A stretch of DNA of 42,942 nt, taken from Clostridia bacterium. Its GTDB lineage: Bacteria; Bacillota; Clostridia; Christensenellales; Aristaeellaceae. Of this stretch, positions 1-6,501 are shown one piece after another (position 1 is the first letter of the stretch; each line of letters begins with the position of its first letter). The DNA is taken from the NCBI GenBank assembly GCA_017465155.1, contig JAFTWV010000045.1, forward strand, positions 1 through 42,942. The letters run 5' to 3'. A program made the position numbers and the translations under genes. The notes under the pieces were generated by a model, which searched no databases, was not told the origin of the DNA, and was given only the letters and a program-made list of their open reading frames with translations.

Positions 1-80
1 ATCCCGAACACAGAAGTTAAGCTCTCCAGTGCCGAAAGTACTTGGCTGGACACGGCCCGGGAGGATAGGTCGCTGCCGGA
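1..80 (+). rRNA. rrf: 5S ribosomal RNA, 3' part
   Basis: The first 80 bases match the 3' two-thirds of bacterial 5S rRNA. They contain the conserved AAGTTAAGCTCTCCAG segment, then the GTACTTGGCTGG arm and the closing GGTCGCTGCCGG. The 5' end lies outside the window, so the gene is truncated by the edge. It is immediately followed by an intrinsic terminator, as expected for the last gene of an rRNA operon. The exact 3' end is uncertain by a few bases. Confidence 0.95.
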
Positions 81-88
81 TTCCCTTT

Positions 89-118
89 GAAGCATCTCGT
101 ACGAGGTGCTTCTTTTTT
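89..118 (+). terminator. rRNA operon terminator
   Basis: A 12-bp stem (GAAGCATCTCGT pairing with ACGAGGTGCTTC, one G-T pair) is followed by a run of six T. It lies 9 bases after the 5S rRNA and would end the rRNA transcript. Confidence 0.85.
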
Positions 119-159
119 GCTTTTGGCTTAGCTGCATACGCAGATCGAACCCGCGCGCT

Positions 160-188
160 TTGCTTTTACCCAATGCCTGTGGTATACT
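160..188 (+). promoter_or_regulatory. Sigma-A promoter of the Nudix gene
   Basis: TTGCTT (160-165) and TATACT (183-188) are separated by 17 bases. They lie about 30 bases before the start codon, which has a GGAGG ribosome binding site at 206-210. The gene is therefore expressed independently of the rRNA operon. Confidence 0.6.
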
Positions 189-217
189 ATTCACATGCTG
201 CACTTGGAGGGACGAAA

Positions 218-1186
218 ATGCACCAATACCGCGTCACAAAATACGATCCGCAGTACCGCGTCAATGGCGTATACACCCGCGACGAGTGGACCAGCATCGC
301 GGATGTGGGCAATGTCTATGACAGTCAGACCTTTACCATGGCTGAATATGAGCAGGCTGAGCAGCGTCATATCGACTTCCTCTGCGCACTCGCCGAGCAG
401 GATGGCGCTTTCCCGCTGACAATATGCAGCTATGAGTCCCATGGTTCTGAACAAAAATGGCTTGACGGCCAACAGATCGCTCCAGCGGACCTGCCTGCTC
501 TCCTGTGCGACGTTCTCCGCGATGAATGCTGGTGTCGCCTTGAAAGCAAGGAATTCTTCATTCACTTCGGCTATGAATACTATTTGTATGTTGGATGCAG
601 CTTCACGCAGGAGGGCATCATGCAGCTGGCGCAGACACATGGTCTCTACGCCGATCCGATGATCTCTCCCGACCATCCCGATCCAGAGGATTTAAGCCTT
701 ACACCTGACCTGCGCCCGATGACGGCCATTTATCTCACCCGGGGCGACAAGGTCCTTCTCCTGTACCGCATCGGCTCGCGCGTGGTGGGCAACAGCTACA
801 CCGGTTCAGCAGGCGGTCATATGGAGCCGGATGAGATCAGCAGTGCACGGGCTTGTGTCCTTCGTGAGCTGCAGGAGGAAACCGGCCTCACGTCCGCTGC
901 GCTTGATCATCTTCAGATGCGCTATGCTACCATGCGTCTCAAAAACGGCGAGATACGTCAAAATTACTACTTTTTTGCCGAGCTTCGCGATGAATTTGAT
1001 TTAGGCAGCAGCAACGAGGGGCGTCTGCAGTGGTTTGATCTGACGGAGGTAGACGATCTTCCCATGCCCTTTACGGCTAAATATGTGATCCAACACTACG
1101 TGAAAACAGGACGACATACCCAGCTGCTGTACGGTGGCCTGACAACGGAAAACGGCGTGTGCTTCATACCGCTGGAAGAGTTTTGA
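218..1186 (+). CDS. NUDIX hydrolase with N-terminal extension
   Basis: This is a 322-residue protein. A Nudix fold occupies roughly residues 165-300, with the motif GGHMEPDE followed by RELQEETGL, the metal-binding helix that hydrolyses nucleoside diphosphate-X compounds. The spacing between the two halves is two residues longer than the textbook Nudix box, a variant I recall in some Firmicutes members. The first 150 or so residues are an extension I do not recognise; they include two Trp- and Tyr-rich stretches. The start at 218 is chosen because GGAGG lies 7 bases upstream; the reading frame is open further upstream, but into the 5S rRNA gene. The substrate cannot be predicted. It stands alone between the rRNA terminator and the zinc peptidase. 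Confidence 0.85.
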   Translation: MHQYRVTKYDPQYRVNGVYTRDEWTSIADVGNVYDSQTFTMAEYEQAEQRHIDFLCALAEQDGAFPLTICSYESHGSEQKWLDGQQIAPADLPALLCDVLRDECWCRLESKEFFIHFGYEYYLYVGCSFTQEGIMQLAQTHGLYADPMISPDHPDPEDLSLTPDLRPMTAIYLTRGDKVLLLYRIGSRVVGNSYTGSAGGHMEPDEISSARACVLRELQEETGLTSAALDHLQMRYATMRLKNGEIRQNYYFFAELRDEFDLGSSNEGRLQWFDLTEVDDLPMPFTAKYVIQHYVKTGRHTQLLYGGLTTENGVCFIPLEEF

Positions 1187-1281
1187 GGCAGCAGAATCAG
1201 ATGCTGCCGGCATGGATATGATAAAGAAACCGAAGTGCTGTATGACTGAAGCGCCAAATGCGACAATTCAGCCCATGGCTA

Positions 1282-1310
1282 TTGCGTGTTCGATTGCTTT
1301 GTGTTACGAT
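1282..1310 (+). promoter_or_regulatory. Possible promoter of the zinc peptidase gene
   Basis: TTGCGT (1282-1287) and TACGAT (1305-1310) have a 17-base spacer and lie about 45 bases before the start codon. The match is moderate. Nothing else is visible in the short gap after the Nudix gene. Confidence 0.4.
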
Positions 1311-1355
1311 CATTCTGCGGATATGTAGCCGCAATACATGTTGAAGGAGGAAACT

Positions 1356-2042
1356 ATGTTTTTCTGGGATTGGACATATATTCTGATTTTCCCCGGCTTG
1401 CTCCTTGGCCTTTGGGCGCAGCATAAGGTGAAGTCTACCTATGCCGAATACAGCCGTATATCAACACGCCTTGGCATGCCTGCGCATCAGATGGTTGCTG
1501 ATCTGCTGCGCCGCAATGGCAACAACGCCGTGTCTGTTGCCCGTGTATCCGGTTCTCTGACCGACCATTACAACCCGTCGACGGAGACGCTGAATCTCTC
1601 CGATGGTGTGTATGGAAGCGCCTCTGTTGCAGCGCTTGGTATTGCGGCCCACGAGGCAGGTCACGCCATGCAGAAGCACGAGGGCTATATGCCGCTCAAG
1701 CTCCGTTCGACCATCGTTCCCGCAGTGAATATCTGCTCTTCGCTGTCCACGCCGCTGTTCTTCCTTGGTTTGATCATGGCTTGGGAGCCGCTTACGACCC
1801 TTGGCATCATTCTTTTCGCTGCGTCCACCGTTTTTGCGCTGGTGACGCTGCCTGTTGAATTCAATGCGAGTCAGCGCGCAGTGAACATGCTGACCGATGG
1901 CGGCTATGTCACGGGGGATGAGGTGCGCGGCGTGCAGAAGGTACTCAACGCGGCGGCGCTGACTTATGTGGCTGCAGCTGTCACGAGCCTGATGTCGCTG
2001 CTGCGGCTGGTGCTGATTGCCAACAGCCGTCGCCGTGACTGA
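1356..2042 (+). CDS. YugP-type membrane zinc metallopeptidase
   Basis: This 228-residue membrane protein belongs to the Zn_peptidase_2 (YugP) family. A zinc-binding HEAGH motif sits near residues 99-103 in the context AAHEAGHAMQKH. The typical LPVEFNASQRA motif, with the probable third ligand Glu, comes further on. There is one hydrophobic segment at the N-terminus, two in the middle and one at the C-terminus, consistent with a membrane-embedded protease. The length is normal for the family. The start at 1356 has AAGGAGG at 1344-1350; an in-frame ATG at 1338 lies upstream of that site and is unlikely. The natural substrate of the family is not established. The gene appears monocistronic and ends in its own terminator. 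Confidence 0.9.
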   Translation: MFFWDWTYILIFPGLLLGLWAQHKVKSTYAEYSRISTRLGMPAHQMVADLLRRNGNNAVSVARVSGSLTDHYNPSTETLNLSDGVYGSASVAALGIAAHEAGHAMQKHEGYMPLKLRSTIVPAVNICSSLSTPLFFLGLIMAWEPLTTLGIILFAASTVFALVTLPVEFNASQRAVNMLTDGGYVTGDEVRGVQKVLNAAALTYVAAAVTSLMSLLRLVLIANSRRRD

Positions 2043-2063
2043 TCGACTGCTTTATGGATGATG

Positions 2064-2096
2064 ATAGCTCCGGAAAAATGCCGGAGCTATTTCAAT
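2064..2096 (+). terminator. Terminator after the zinc peptidase gene
   Basis: A perfect 10-bp stem, ATAGCTCCGG (2064-2073) with CCGGAGCTAT (2081-2090), has a 7-base loop and is followed by TTCAATTT. The U-tract is imperfect. Confidence 0.7.
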
Positions 2097-2153
2097 TTCC
2101 TGCATCCGTTTCGATGCTCTGATTCGTCTATATAGGTGAAAGGCGGTGAGGCC

Positions 2154-2669
2154 ATGCACTTTGCACAGGGCCCGTGCAGAGACGAGCGAGAAATCAGACT
2201 GGAACAACTCATGGAAAGCTATGGTAGCGAGGTGAAGCGCCTGTGCTGCCTGTATATGACAGATCTGTCGCTGGCGGAGGATGCGGCGCAGGAGACATTC
2301 ATCAAGGCATGGCGGAGTCTGGCGCGATTCCGGGGCGATTGCAGCGAACGGACGTGGCTGATGCACATCGCTGTCAATACCTGCCGGGATATGCTGCGAA
2401 CGAGCTGGTTTCGCCGGATGGATCGGAGCGTTACTCCGGATGAGCTTCCGCTGACAGCGCCTGCACCGCAGGAACCGGAGCTTGCGCAGGCCATTATACG
2501 TCTGCCGCAGCGGGAGCGGGAGGCAATCATTTTGCGATATTACCAGCTGATGTCTGCAATGGAGATTGCCCATATGCTCAATGTACCTGTCAGTACGGTC
2601 AAATCACGCTTGAACCGGGCTCAAAAGAAGCTCAGAACGATGCTGGAGGGATGGGACGACGATGAATGA
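2154..2669 (+). CDS. ECF-type RNA polymerase sigma factor
   Basis: This 171-residue protein has the two-domain layout of extracytoplasmic-function sigma factors. Region 2 (about residues 20-85) contains AEDAAQETFIKAWR, the -10 recognition and core-binding helix. Region 4 (about 105-165) contains a helix-turn-helix ending VPVSTVKSRLNRAQKKL, which recognises the -35 element. It would direct RNA polymerase to a stress or envelope regulon. The ATG at 2154 is preferred; an in-frame GTG 18 bases upstream is an alternative, because the purine-rich AAAGGCGGTGAGG lies between the two. The 3' end overlaps the next gene by 8 bases, indicating translational coupling with a probable anti-sigma factor. The target genes are unknown. 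Confidence 0.92.
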   Translation: MHFAQGPCRDEREIRLEQLMESYGSEVKRLCCLYMTDLSLAEDAAQETFIKAWRSLARFRGDCSERTWLMHIAVNTCRDMLRTSWFRRMDRSVTPDELPLTAPAPQEPELAQAIIRLPQREREAIILRYYQLMSAMEIAHMLNVPVSTVKSRLNRAQKKLRTMLEGWDDDE

Positions 2670-3396
2670 GCAGAAAAGGTACCTCGATCACCAGCTTTCC
2701 GGAGTGACGTGGACACAGCAGGATACACAGGCTGTCCGCTGTGCCGTCATAAAGGAAAAGCAAAGCATAAAAAGAAAACCAGCCGCAGCCTTGACTCTTG
2801 CCGCGGCTCTGATCCTGATGAGTACGCTGGCGCTTGCGGTCAGCCTTAGCTGGGGCGTAATGGACTTTGCCGATCGCAGCAGCTTTCTGCGTGATCGGCT
2901 GCCGGATGCACCGCTTCAGCGGCAGATATCTCAAAGCGGAGGGCAGGGCAGGGAGGCAATTGTGACCGTGACGGACGCTGTTTACGACGGGAAAAACGTA
3001 TACATCACCCTGCATGTTACGCCTCGGGCGGAAGGAACGCTCATGATGGATGCTGTTCTGTCGCTGGACATGCCCGCGAGCAATCTTGACGCAGCGTTCC
3101 CTCGGGACATGAGCATCGCGCAGTGGGCTGAAGCAAACGGCTTCCATGATTTTCTTGGTGTGGATCTTTCACCTTCCGTGGAAAAACGCTTCCGCAGCTG
3201 CGGGATGGCATGGCATACCAGTGAGGATGGAAGTCTGTCTGCGCTGCTCACCTTTGAGGGCGTGACGGATACGAGACAGCTGGACATCTGCTTCTACTGT
3301 GCAACATGGGGTTATCTGCCGGAGAAGGAATCCTTTTCAGACGATGCACGTTCGGATGGATTCACGCTTGAATGCAGCCTCATTACCCCCGAATAA
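2662..3396 (+). CDS. Membrane-anchored putative anti-sigma factor (DUF4179-like)
   Basis: This 244-residue protein has a short charged cytoplasmic segment (1-40), one transmembrane helix (about 41-64) and an extracytoplasmic domain of about 180 residues. The start of that outer domain contains VTDAVYDGKNVYITLHV, resembling DUF4179-type domains of anti-sigma partners of ECF factors. It overlaps the sigma gene by 8 bases, the usual arrangement for a cognate regulator that holds the sigma factor at the membrane until a signal is sensed outside. The cytoplasmic part is short and shows no zinc-binding HxxxCxxC motif, so it is not a classical ZAS-type anti-sigma factor. The anti-sigma role is inferred from position and topology. 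Confidence 0.7.
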   Translation: MNEQKRYLDHQLSGVTWTQQDTQAVRCAVIKEKQSIKRKPAAALTLAAALILMSTLALAVSLSWGVMDFADRSSFLRDRLPDAPLQRQISQSGGQGREAIVTVTDAVYDGKNVYITLHVTPRAEGTLMMDAVLSLDMPASNLDAAFPRDMSIAQWAEANGFHDFLGVDLSPSVEKRFRSCGMAWHTSEDGSLSALLTFEGVTDTRQLDICFYCATWGYLPEKESFSDDARSDGFTLECSLITPE

Positions 3397-3438
3397 AAAA
3401 CAGGAAATGCCCTGCATCCAGCATCCGGATGCAGGGCA
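3390..3438 (-). terminator. Terminator of the GMP synthase-like gene, perhaps shared
   Basis: A perfect 12-bp stem, TGCCCTGCATCC (3408-3419) with GGATGCAGGGCA (3427-3438), has a 7-base loop. Reading on the minus strand it is followed by TTTCCTGTTTTTT, so it terminates the minus-strand gene ending at 3457. The hairpin also lies just after the convergent anti-sigma gene but has no T-run on the plus side. Confidence 0.8.
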
Positions 3439-3456
3439 ATCGTGTATCAGCTGAGG

Positions 3457-4917
3457 TTATCGCCATTCCACCTGACCATAACGCTTGCTGGGCGTGAGAT
3501 CGTACATAACGCGGCGTACCTGCGGGCAGCGGTTCATGATTTCGGTGGTCACGCGCTCCAGCAGGTCACTGGGAAGACGCGCAGCCATTGCAGCGGCGCC
3601 GTCCACGGCCTGAACTGCACGCAGCGTGACAATCAGGCCGCCGTCAGGCATGGGGGATTCCGCCAGCGCAGCGAAATACTGCCACAGGCGTTTGTTCTGG
3701 TTGCTCTGGACAATTTCATAGCGGAAGATGTCGTCTGCTTCACGCAGGATGGCCAGCTTCTCACGGGTAACACAGCCCATGATGCGGGAAGCAAGTCCGC
3801 TGCCGGGGAAGGGCTGACGCTGGATCATCGCGGGGGACAATCCGAGCTCTTCGCCCACATAGCGGATTTCATCCTTGAACAGCTCGCGTACCGGCTCAAC
3901 AATGCGTACATCTTCCGAAGGTGCTTCCAGGGGGAAATCACTGCTATCCTGTACATCTGAGTAATTTGTGCCCTGAATCATCAGCTGCACATTGGGGATG
4001 GCTGCGGCCTCGCGGTTAAGCACTTCCCGCAGCAGCCGGGTGATAATCTGCTCCTTTTCCTGCGGGAGGGTCACGCCGTCAAGGGCAGCGAGGAATTCCT
4101 CGGAGGCGTCAATTCTGCGCAGGTTGAGTCCAACCTGCATATGATAGAAGTCCATCACCTGCGAGGCTTCGCCCTTGCGCAGCAGTCCGGTATCAACAAA
4201 GATGCAGTGCAGCCTGCGGCCCAGCGCCATATTGCCCAGCAGGGCGCACACGCCGCTGTCAACGCCGCCCGACAGCGCGCACAGCGCATCGCCGTCGCCG
4301 GCAGCCCGGGCAATTTCCTCCTTTGCGCGTTCCACAAAGGCGTGATTGCTCCACCATAGCGTGCAGCCGCAGATATCCTTGCAGAAGTTGATCAGCAGCT
4401 GGGTGCCGCCGGGATCATTCCGTTCCAGCGGGAAGGCGAGGCCCCATACATCGCGCTGGGTGGCGCGGAAGCCGAGCAGACCGGCGTCTGTCATGGCAGC
4501 GGGCGTACCCTGACCATCGGCCAGATTCAGATAGCGGCATGCAGGCAGAAAGCGCTCGCCGTCCTCAACCTGATCAAAGAGCTTGTCGCCGCGCTCAAAC
4601 TGTACCTGAACGACGCCGCTCTCCTGCTGCTGCTCCGCCAGCGTACCGCCCAGTGTCTGACACAGGGTCAGCGCGGCGTCGCCCATGCAAAGCATCGGCA
4701 GGCCGCTCTGCAGGTAGTCCATCATGTGGGGAACTTCCGCAGGCTCGCCCGTGGACTTTGCGGCCAGCAGAATGCCCAGCGCTCCCTGCTGCAGGATCTC
4801 ATCCGCCGTGACAGACTGGGGCATAATGCGGCAGTAGATATGCTCCGCCCGCAGTCTGCGTGCCATGGTGCGGCAAGCGGTATCGTCCAGACTGATCAGA
4901 ATGACAAAGTCGTGCAT
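3457..4917 (-). CDS. guaA: Divergent GMP synthase-like protein with degenerate amidotransferase domain
   Basis: This 486-residue protein has the layout of GuaA: an N-terminal class I glutamine amidotransferase-like domain (1-185), an ATP-pyrophosphatase domain with the P-loop SGGVDS (216-221), and the C-terminal dimerisation domain ending RRVMYDLTPSKRYGQVEW. GuaA converts XMP to GMP. Key residues have gone. At the nucleophile elbow, LPMLCMGDAA (73-82), Gly79 takes the place of the catalytic Cys. In the GVQFHPE-equivalent segment GLAFPLE (159-165), Pro163 replaces His, while Glu165 remains. The conserved KSHHNVGG loop before VEPVRELFKDE is deleted, and PFPGPGLA reads PFPGSGLA. It may be an ammonia-dependent GMP synthase or a paralogue with another role. 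The start is set by GGAGG upstream of 4917. Confidence 0.75.
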   Translation of the reverse strand: MHDFVILISLDDTACRTMARRLRAEHIYCRIMPQSVTADEILQQGALGILLAAKSTGEPAEVPHMMDYLQSGLPMLCMGDAALTLCQTLGGTLAEQQQESGVVQVQFERGDKLFDQVEDGERFLPACRYLNLADGQGTPAAMTDAGLLGFRATQRDVWGLAFPLERNDPGGTQLLINFCKDICGCTLWWSNHAFVERAKEEIARAAGDGDALCALSGGVDSGVCALLGNMALGRRLHCIFVDTGLLRKGEASQVMDFYHMQVGLNLRRIDASEEFLAALDGVTLPQEKEQIITRLLREVLNREAAAIPNVQLMIQGTNYSDVQDSSDFPLEAPSEDVRIVEPVRELFKDEIRYVGEELGLSPAMIQRQPFPGSGLASRIMGCVTREKLAILREADDIFRYEIVQSNQNKRLWQYFAALAESPMPDGGLIVTLRAVQAVDGAAAMAARLPSDLLERVTTEIMNRCPQVRRVMYDLTPSKRYGQVEWR

Positions 4918-4999
4918 GTCATCAACCTCCAGCATAGATAAGCATCGGCATTCACAACCATATACATTCGCCGCCGAAGGGCGAAAATCCTTCTTCACA

Positions 5000-5028
5000 T
5001 ATGTATCAAGACGCCCGAAGGCGTGCAA
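5000..5028 (-). promoter_or_regulatory. Probable promoter of the GMP synthase-like gene
   Basis: On the minus strand TTGCAC (5023-5028) and TACATA (5000-5005) are 17 bases apart. The spacer contains a small hairpin, ACGCC-CGAA-GGCGT. The leader of about 80 bases holds a second short hairpin with arms TTCGCC and GGCGAA. I found no purine riboswitch signature in it. Confidence 0.45.
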
Positions 5029-5062
5029 GGGGCGCGGAATGCAGCGAAATGCACGTTTTTTC

Positions 5063-5090
5063 TTGCAATTCCAGCTGAATGTGGTATGAT
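5063..5090 (+). promoter_or_regulatory. Promoter of the nitroreductase gene (extended -10)
   Basis: TTGCAA (5063-5068) and TATGAT (5085-5090) have a 16-base spacer, and TGG directly before the -10 makes an extended -10 element. Start of transcription should fall near 5097, about 23 bases before the ATG. Confidence 0.65.
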
Positions 5091-5101
5091 GATATCATCA
5101 T
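5086..5101. promoter_or_regulatory. 16-bp perfect palindrome, candidate operator
   Basis: ATGATGATATCATCAT is a perfect 16-bp palindrome that covers most of the -10 hexamer and the predicted transcription start of the nitroreductase gene. That position suits a repressor site. The cognate regulator is not evident in the window. Confidence 0.45.
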
Positions 5102-5119
5102 TTTCCCGGGAGGCGCGTT

Positions 5120-5860
5120 ATGAACCAGACCATTCGTGAGCTGATGGAGAGAAAATCTGTCCGTGTATACGAGGAAAGGGAGATTTCTGCGGCGGCGAAG
5201 GAGGCCATCCTGTTGTCCGCTGTGAACGCTCCGACCGCTGGAAATCAGCAGCTTTATACCATCATTGACGTGACCGATCCATTGCTGCGGGCGCGATTGG
5301 CAGAAAGCTGCGATCATCAGCCCTTCATCGCGCAGGGAAAGCTGGTGCTGATTTTCTGTGCCGACTGCCGCAAGTGGTATGATGCGTTTCTGTCTGCCGG
5401 GTGCGAGCCACGCAGGCCCGGCGTGGGCGATTTGCTGCTGGCCGTCTCTGATGCGACCATTGCTGCGCAGAATGCTGTCGTTGCTGCCCAGAGTCTCGGG
5501 ATCGGCTCCTGCTACATCGGCGATATCATGGAAAACTGCGAAATCCACCGTGCAATGCTGAAGCTTCCGGAATATGTATTCCCCTGCTGCATGCTCGTCT
5601 TCGGCTATCCGACGCAGCAGCAGCTTGACAGAGCAAAGCCTGCGCGCGCTGCCATGCCGCATATCGTGCACGAAAATGCTTACCGCACCATGGATGCGCA
5701 GGAGCTCCGGCAGCTGTATGCCGGCAAGGCTGCAGCACGGCCCTATGAGGACTGGATGAAGGCCTTCTGCGACCGCAAATACAACTCGGATTTTTCCCGG
5801 GAAATGACTCGTTCTGTCGCGGTGTACCTGAAGGACTTCGCACCGCAGAATGAAGCATGA
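5120..5860 (+). CDS. Nitroreductase-family FMN oxidoreductase
   Basis: This 246-residue protein has the nitroreductase fold. The N-terminal MNQTIRELMERKSVR carries the conserved RKSVR phosphate-binding motif for FMN, followed by APTAGNQQ, the usual N-terminal flavin contact. The core includes AAQSLGIGSCYIGDI, typical of the family. Such enzymes form homodimers and reduce nitro compounds, quinones or flavins with NAD(P)H in the cytoplasm. The length fits the NfsA/FRP-like branch. GGGAGG lies 6 bases before the ATG. A GNAT acetyltransferase gene follows within about 30 bases, so the two are probably co-transcribed. The physiological substrate is unknown. Confidence 0.9.
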   Translation: MNQTIRELMERKSVRVYEEREISAAAKEAILLSAVNAPTAGNQQLYTIIDVTDPLLRARLAESCDHQPFIAQGKLVLIFCADCRKWYDAFLSAGCEPRRPGVGDLLLAVSDATIAAQNAVVAAQSLGIGSCYIGDIMENCEIHRAMLKLPEYVFPCCMLVFGYPTQQQLDRAKPARAAMPHIVHENAYRTMDAQELRQLYAGKAAARPYEDWMKAFCDRKYNSDFSREMTRSVAVYLKDFAPQNEA

Positions 5861-5891
5861 TGAACGTCATAGAGAAAAGAGGCTCCCGTCC

Positions 5892-6410
5892 ATGCAGATC
5901 CGAACCGAGCGTCTGCTGCTTCGTCCCGTCACGCTGGACGATCTTGTCACAACCCATGCCTATGCTGCCGACCTGTCCAACACCCGCTTCATGATGTTCC
6001 TGCCCTTTGCGTCTCTTGAGGAGACTGCGGAGTCGCTGCGGGAGGCTGTGCAGCAGTGGGAAAACCCTGTGCCGGACAGATGGGAGTTCGCCATCGTGCT
6101 GGACGGCAGACATATTGGCAGTGTCACGCTGTATTTTCAGGAGGATCGGACGGAAGCGGAGCTGGGCTGGGTGCTGCACCGGGATTATTGGCGCAAAGGT
6201 TATGTCAGCGAGGCTGCGCAGGCGCTGATTGACCTGGCCCGGGAGCAGCTGCATATCCGCCGCATCTTTGCCTGCTGCGACAGCGAAAACATTGCATCCT
6301 ACCGCACGATGGAGAAGCTCGGATTGCGCTATGCTGCCAGCGGAACGCGGAAAAACCGTTCCTCCGGCGATGAAGAGCGCGTGGAGCTGATATACGAGCT
6401 TTTCCTGTAA
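5892..6410 (+). CDS. GNAT-family N-acetyltransferase (RimJ/RimL type)
   Basis: This 172-residue protein starts QIRTERLLLRPVTLDD, the signature of the RimJ/RimL-like branch of GNAT acetyltransferases. The acetyl-CoA-binding motif A is seen as LHRDYWRKGYVSEAA, and the later NIASYRTMEKLGLR motif is typical. It transfers an acetyl group from acetyl-CoA to an amine, classically the N-terminal amine of a ribosomal protein, but the substrate here is open. The start at 5892 is supported by AAAAGAGG 9 bases upstream; an in-frame ATG at 5850 would overlap the nitroreductase gene by 11 bases and lacks a clear binding site. It is probably the second gene of the nitroreductase operon. Confidence 0.88.
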   Translation: MQIRTERLLLRPVTLDDLVTTHAYAADLSNTRFMMFLPFASLEETAESLREAVQQWENPVPDRWEFAIVLDGRHIGSVTLYFQEDRTEAELGWVLHRDYWRKGYVSEAAQALIDLAREQLHIRRIFACCDSENIASYRTMEKLGLRYAASGTRKNRSSGDEERVELIYELFL

Positions 6411-6501
6411 GACGATCCGGCTGAGAGGAAAAAACGGCAGTTCGCGCAGCACGCGCCTGACAGAGTCCTTTGGCCAATACCAACGGAATGAGGTTTCACA
6501 T

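Noticed and set aside
4918-5028. A longer start for the GMP synthase-like protein (37 extra residues).
   Set aside because: The extension overlaps the probable promoter, has no family match and lacks a ribosome binding site, while the internal ATG has GGAGG upstream.
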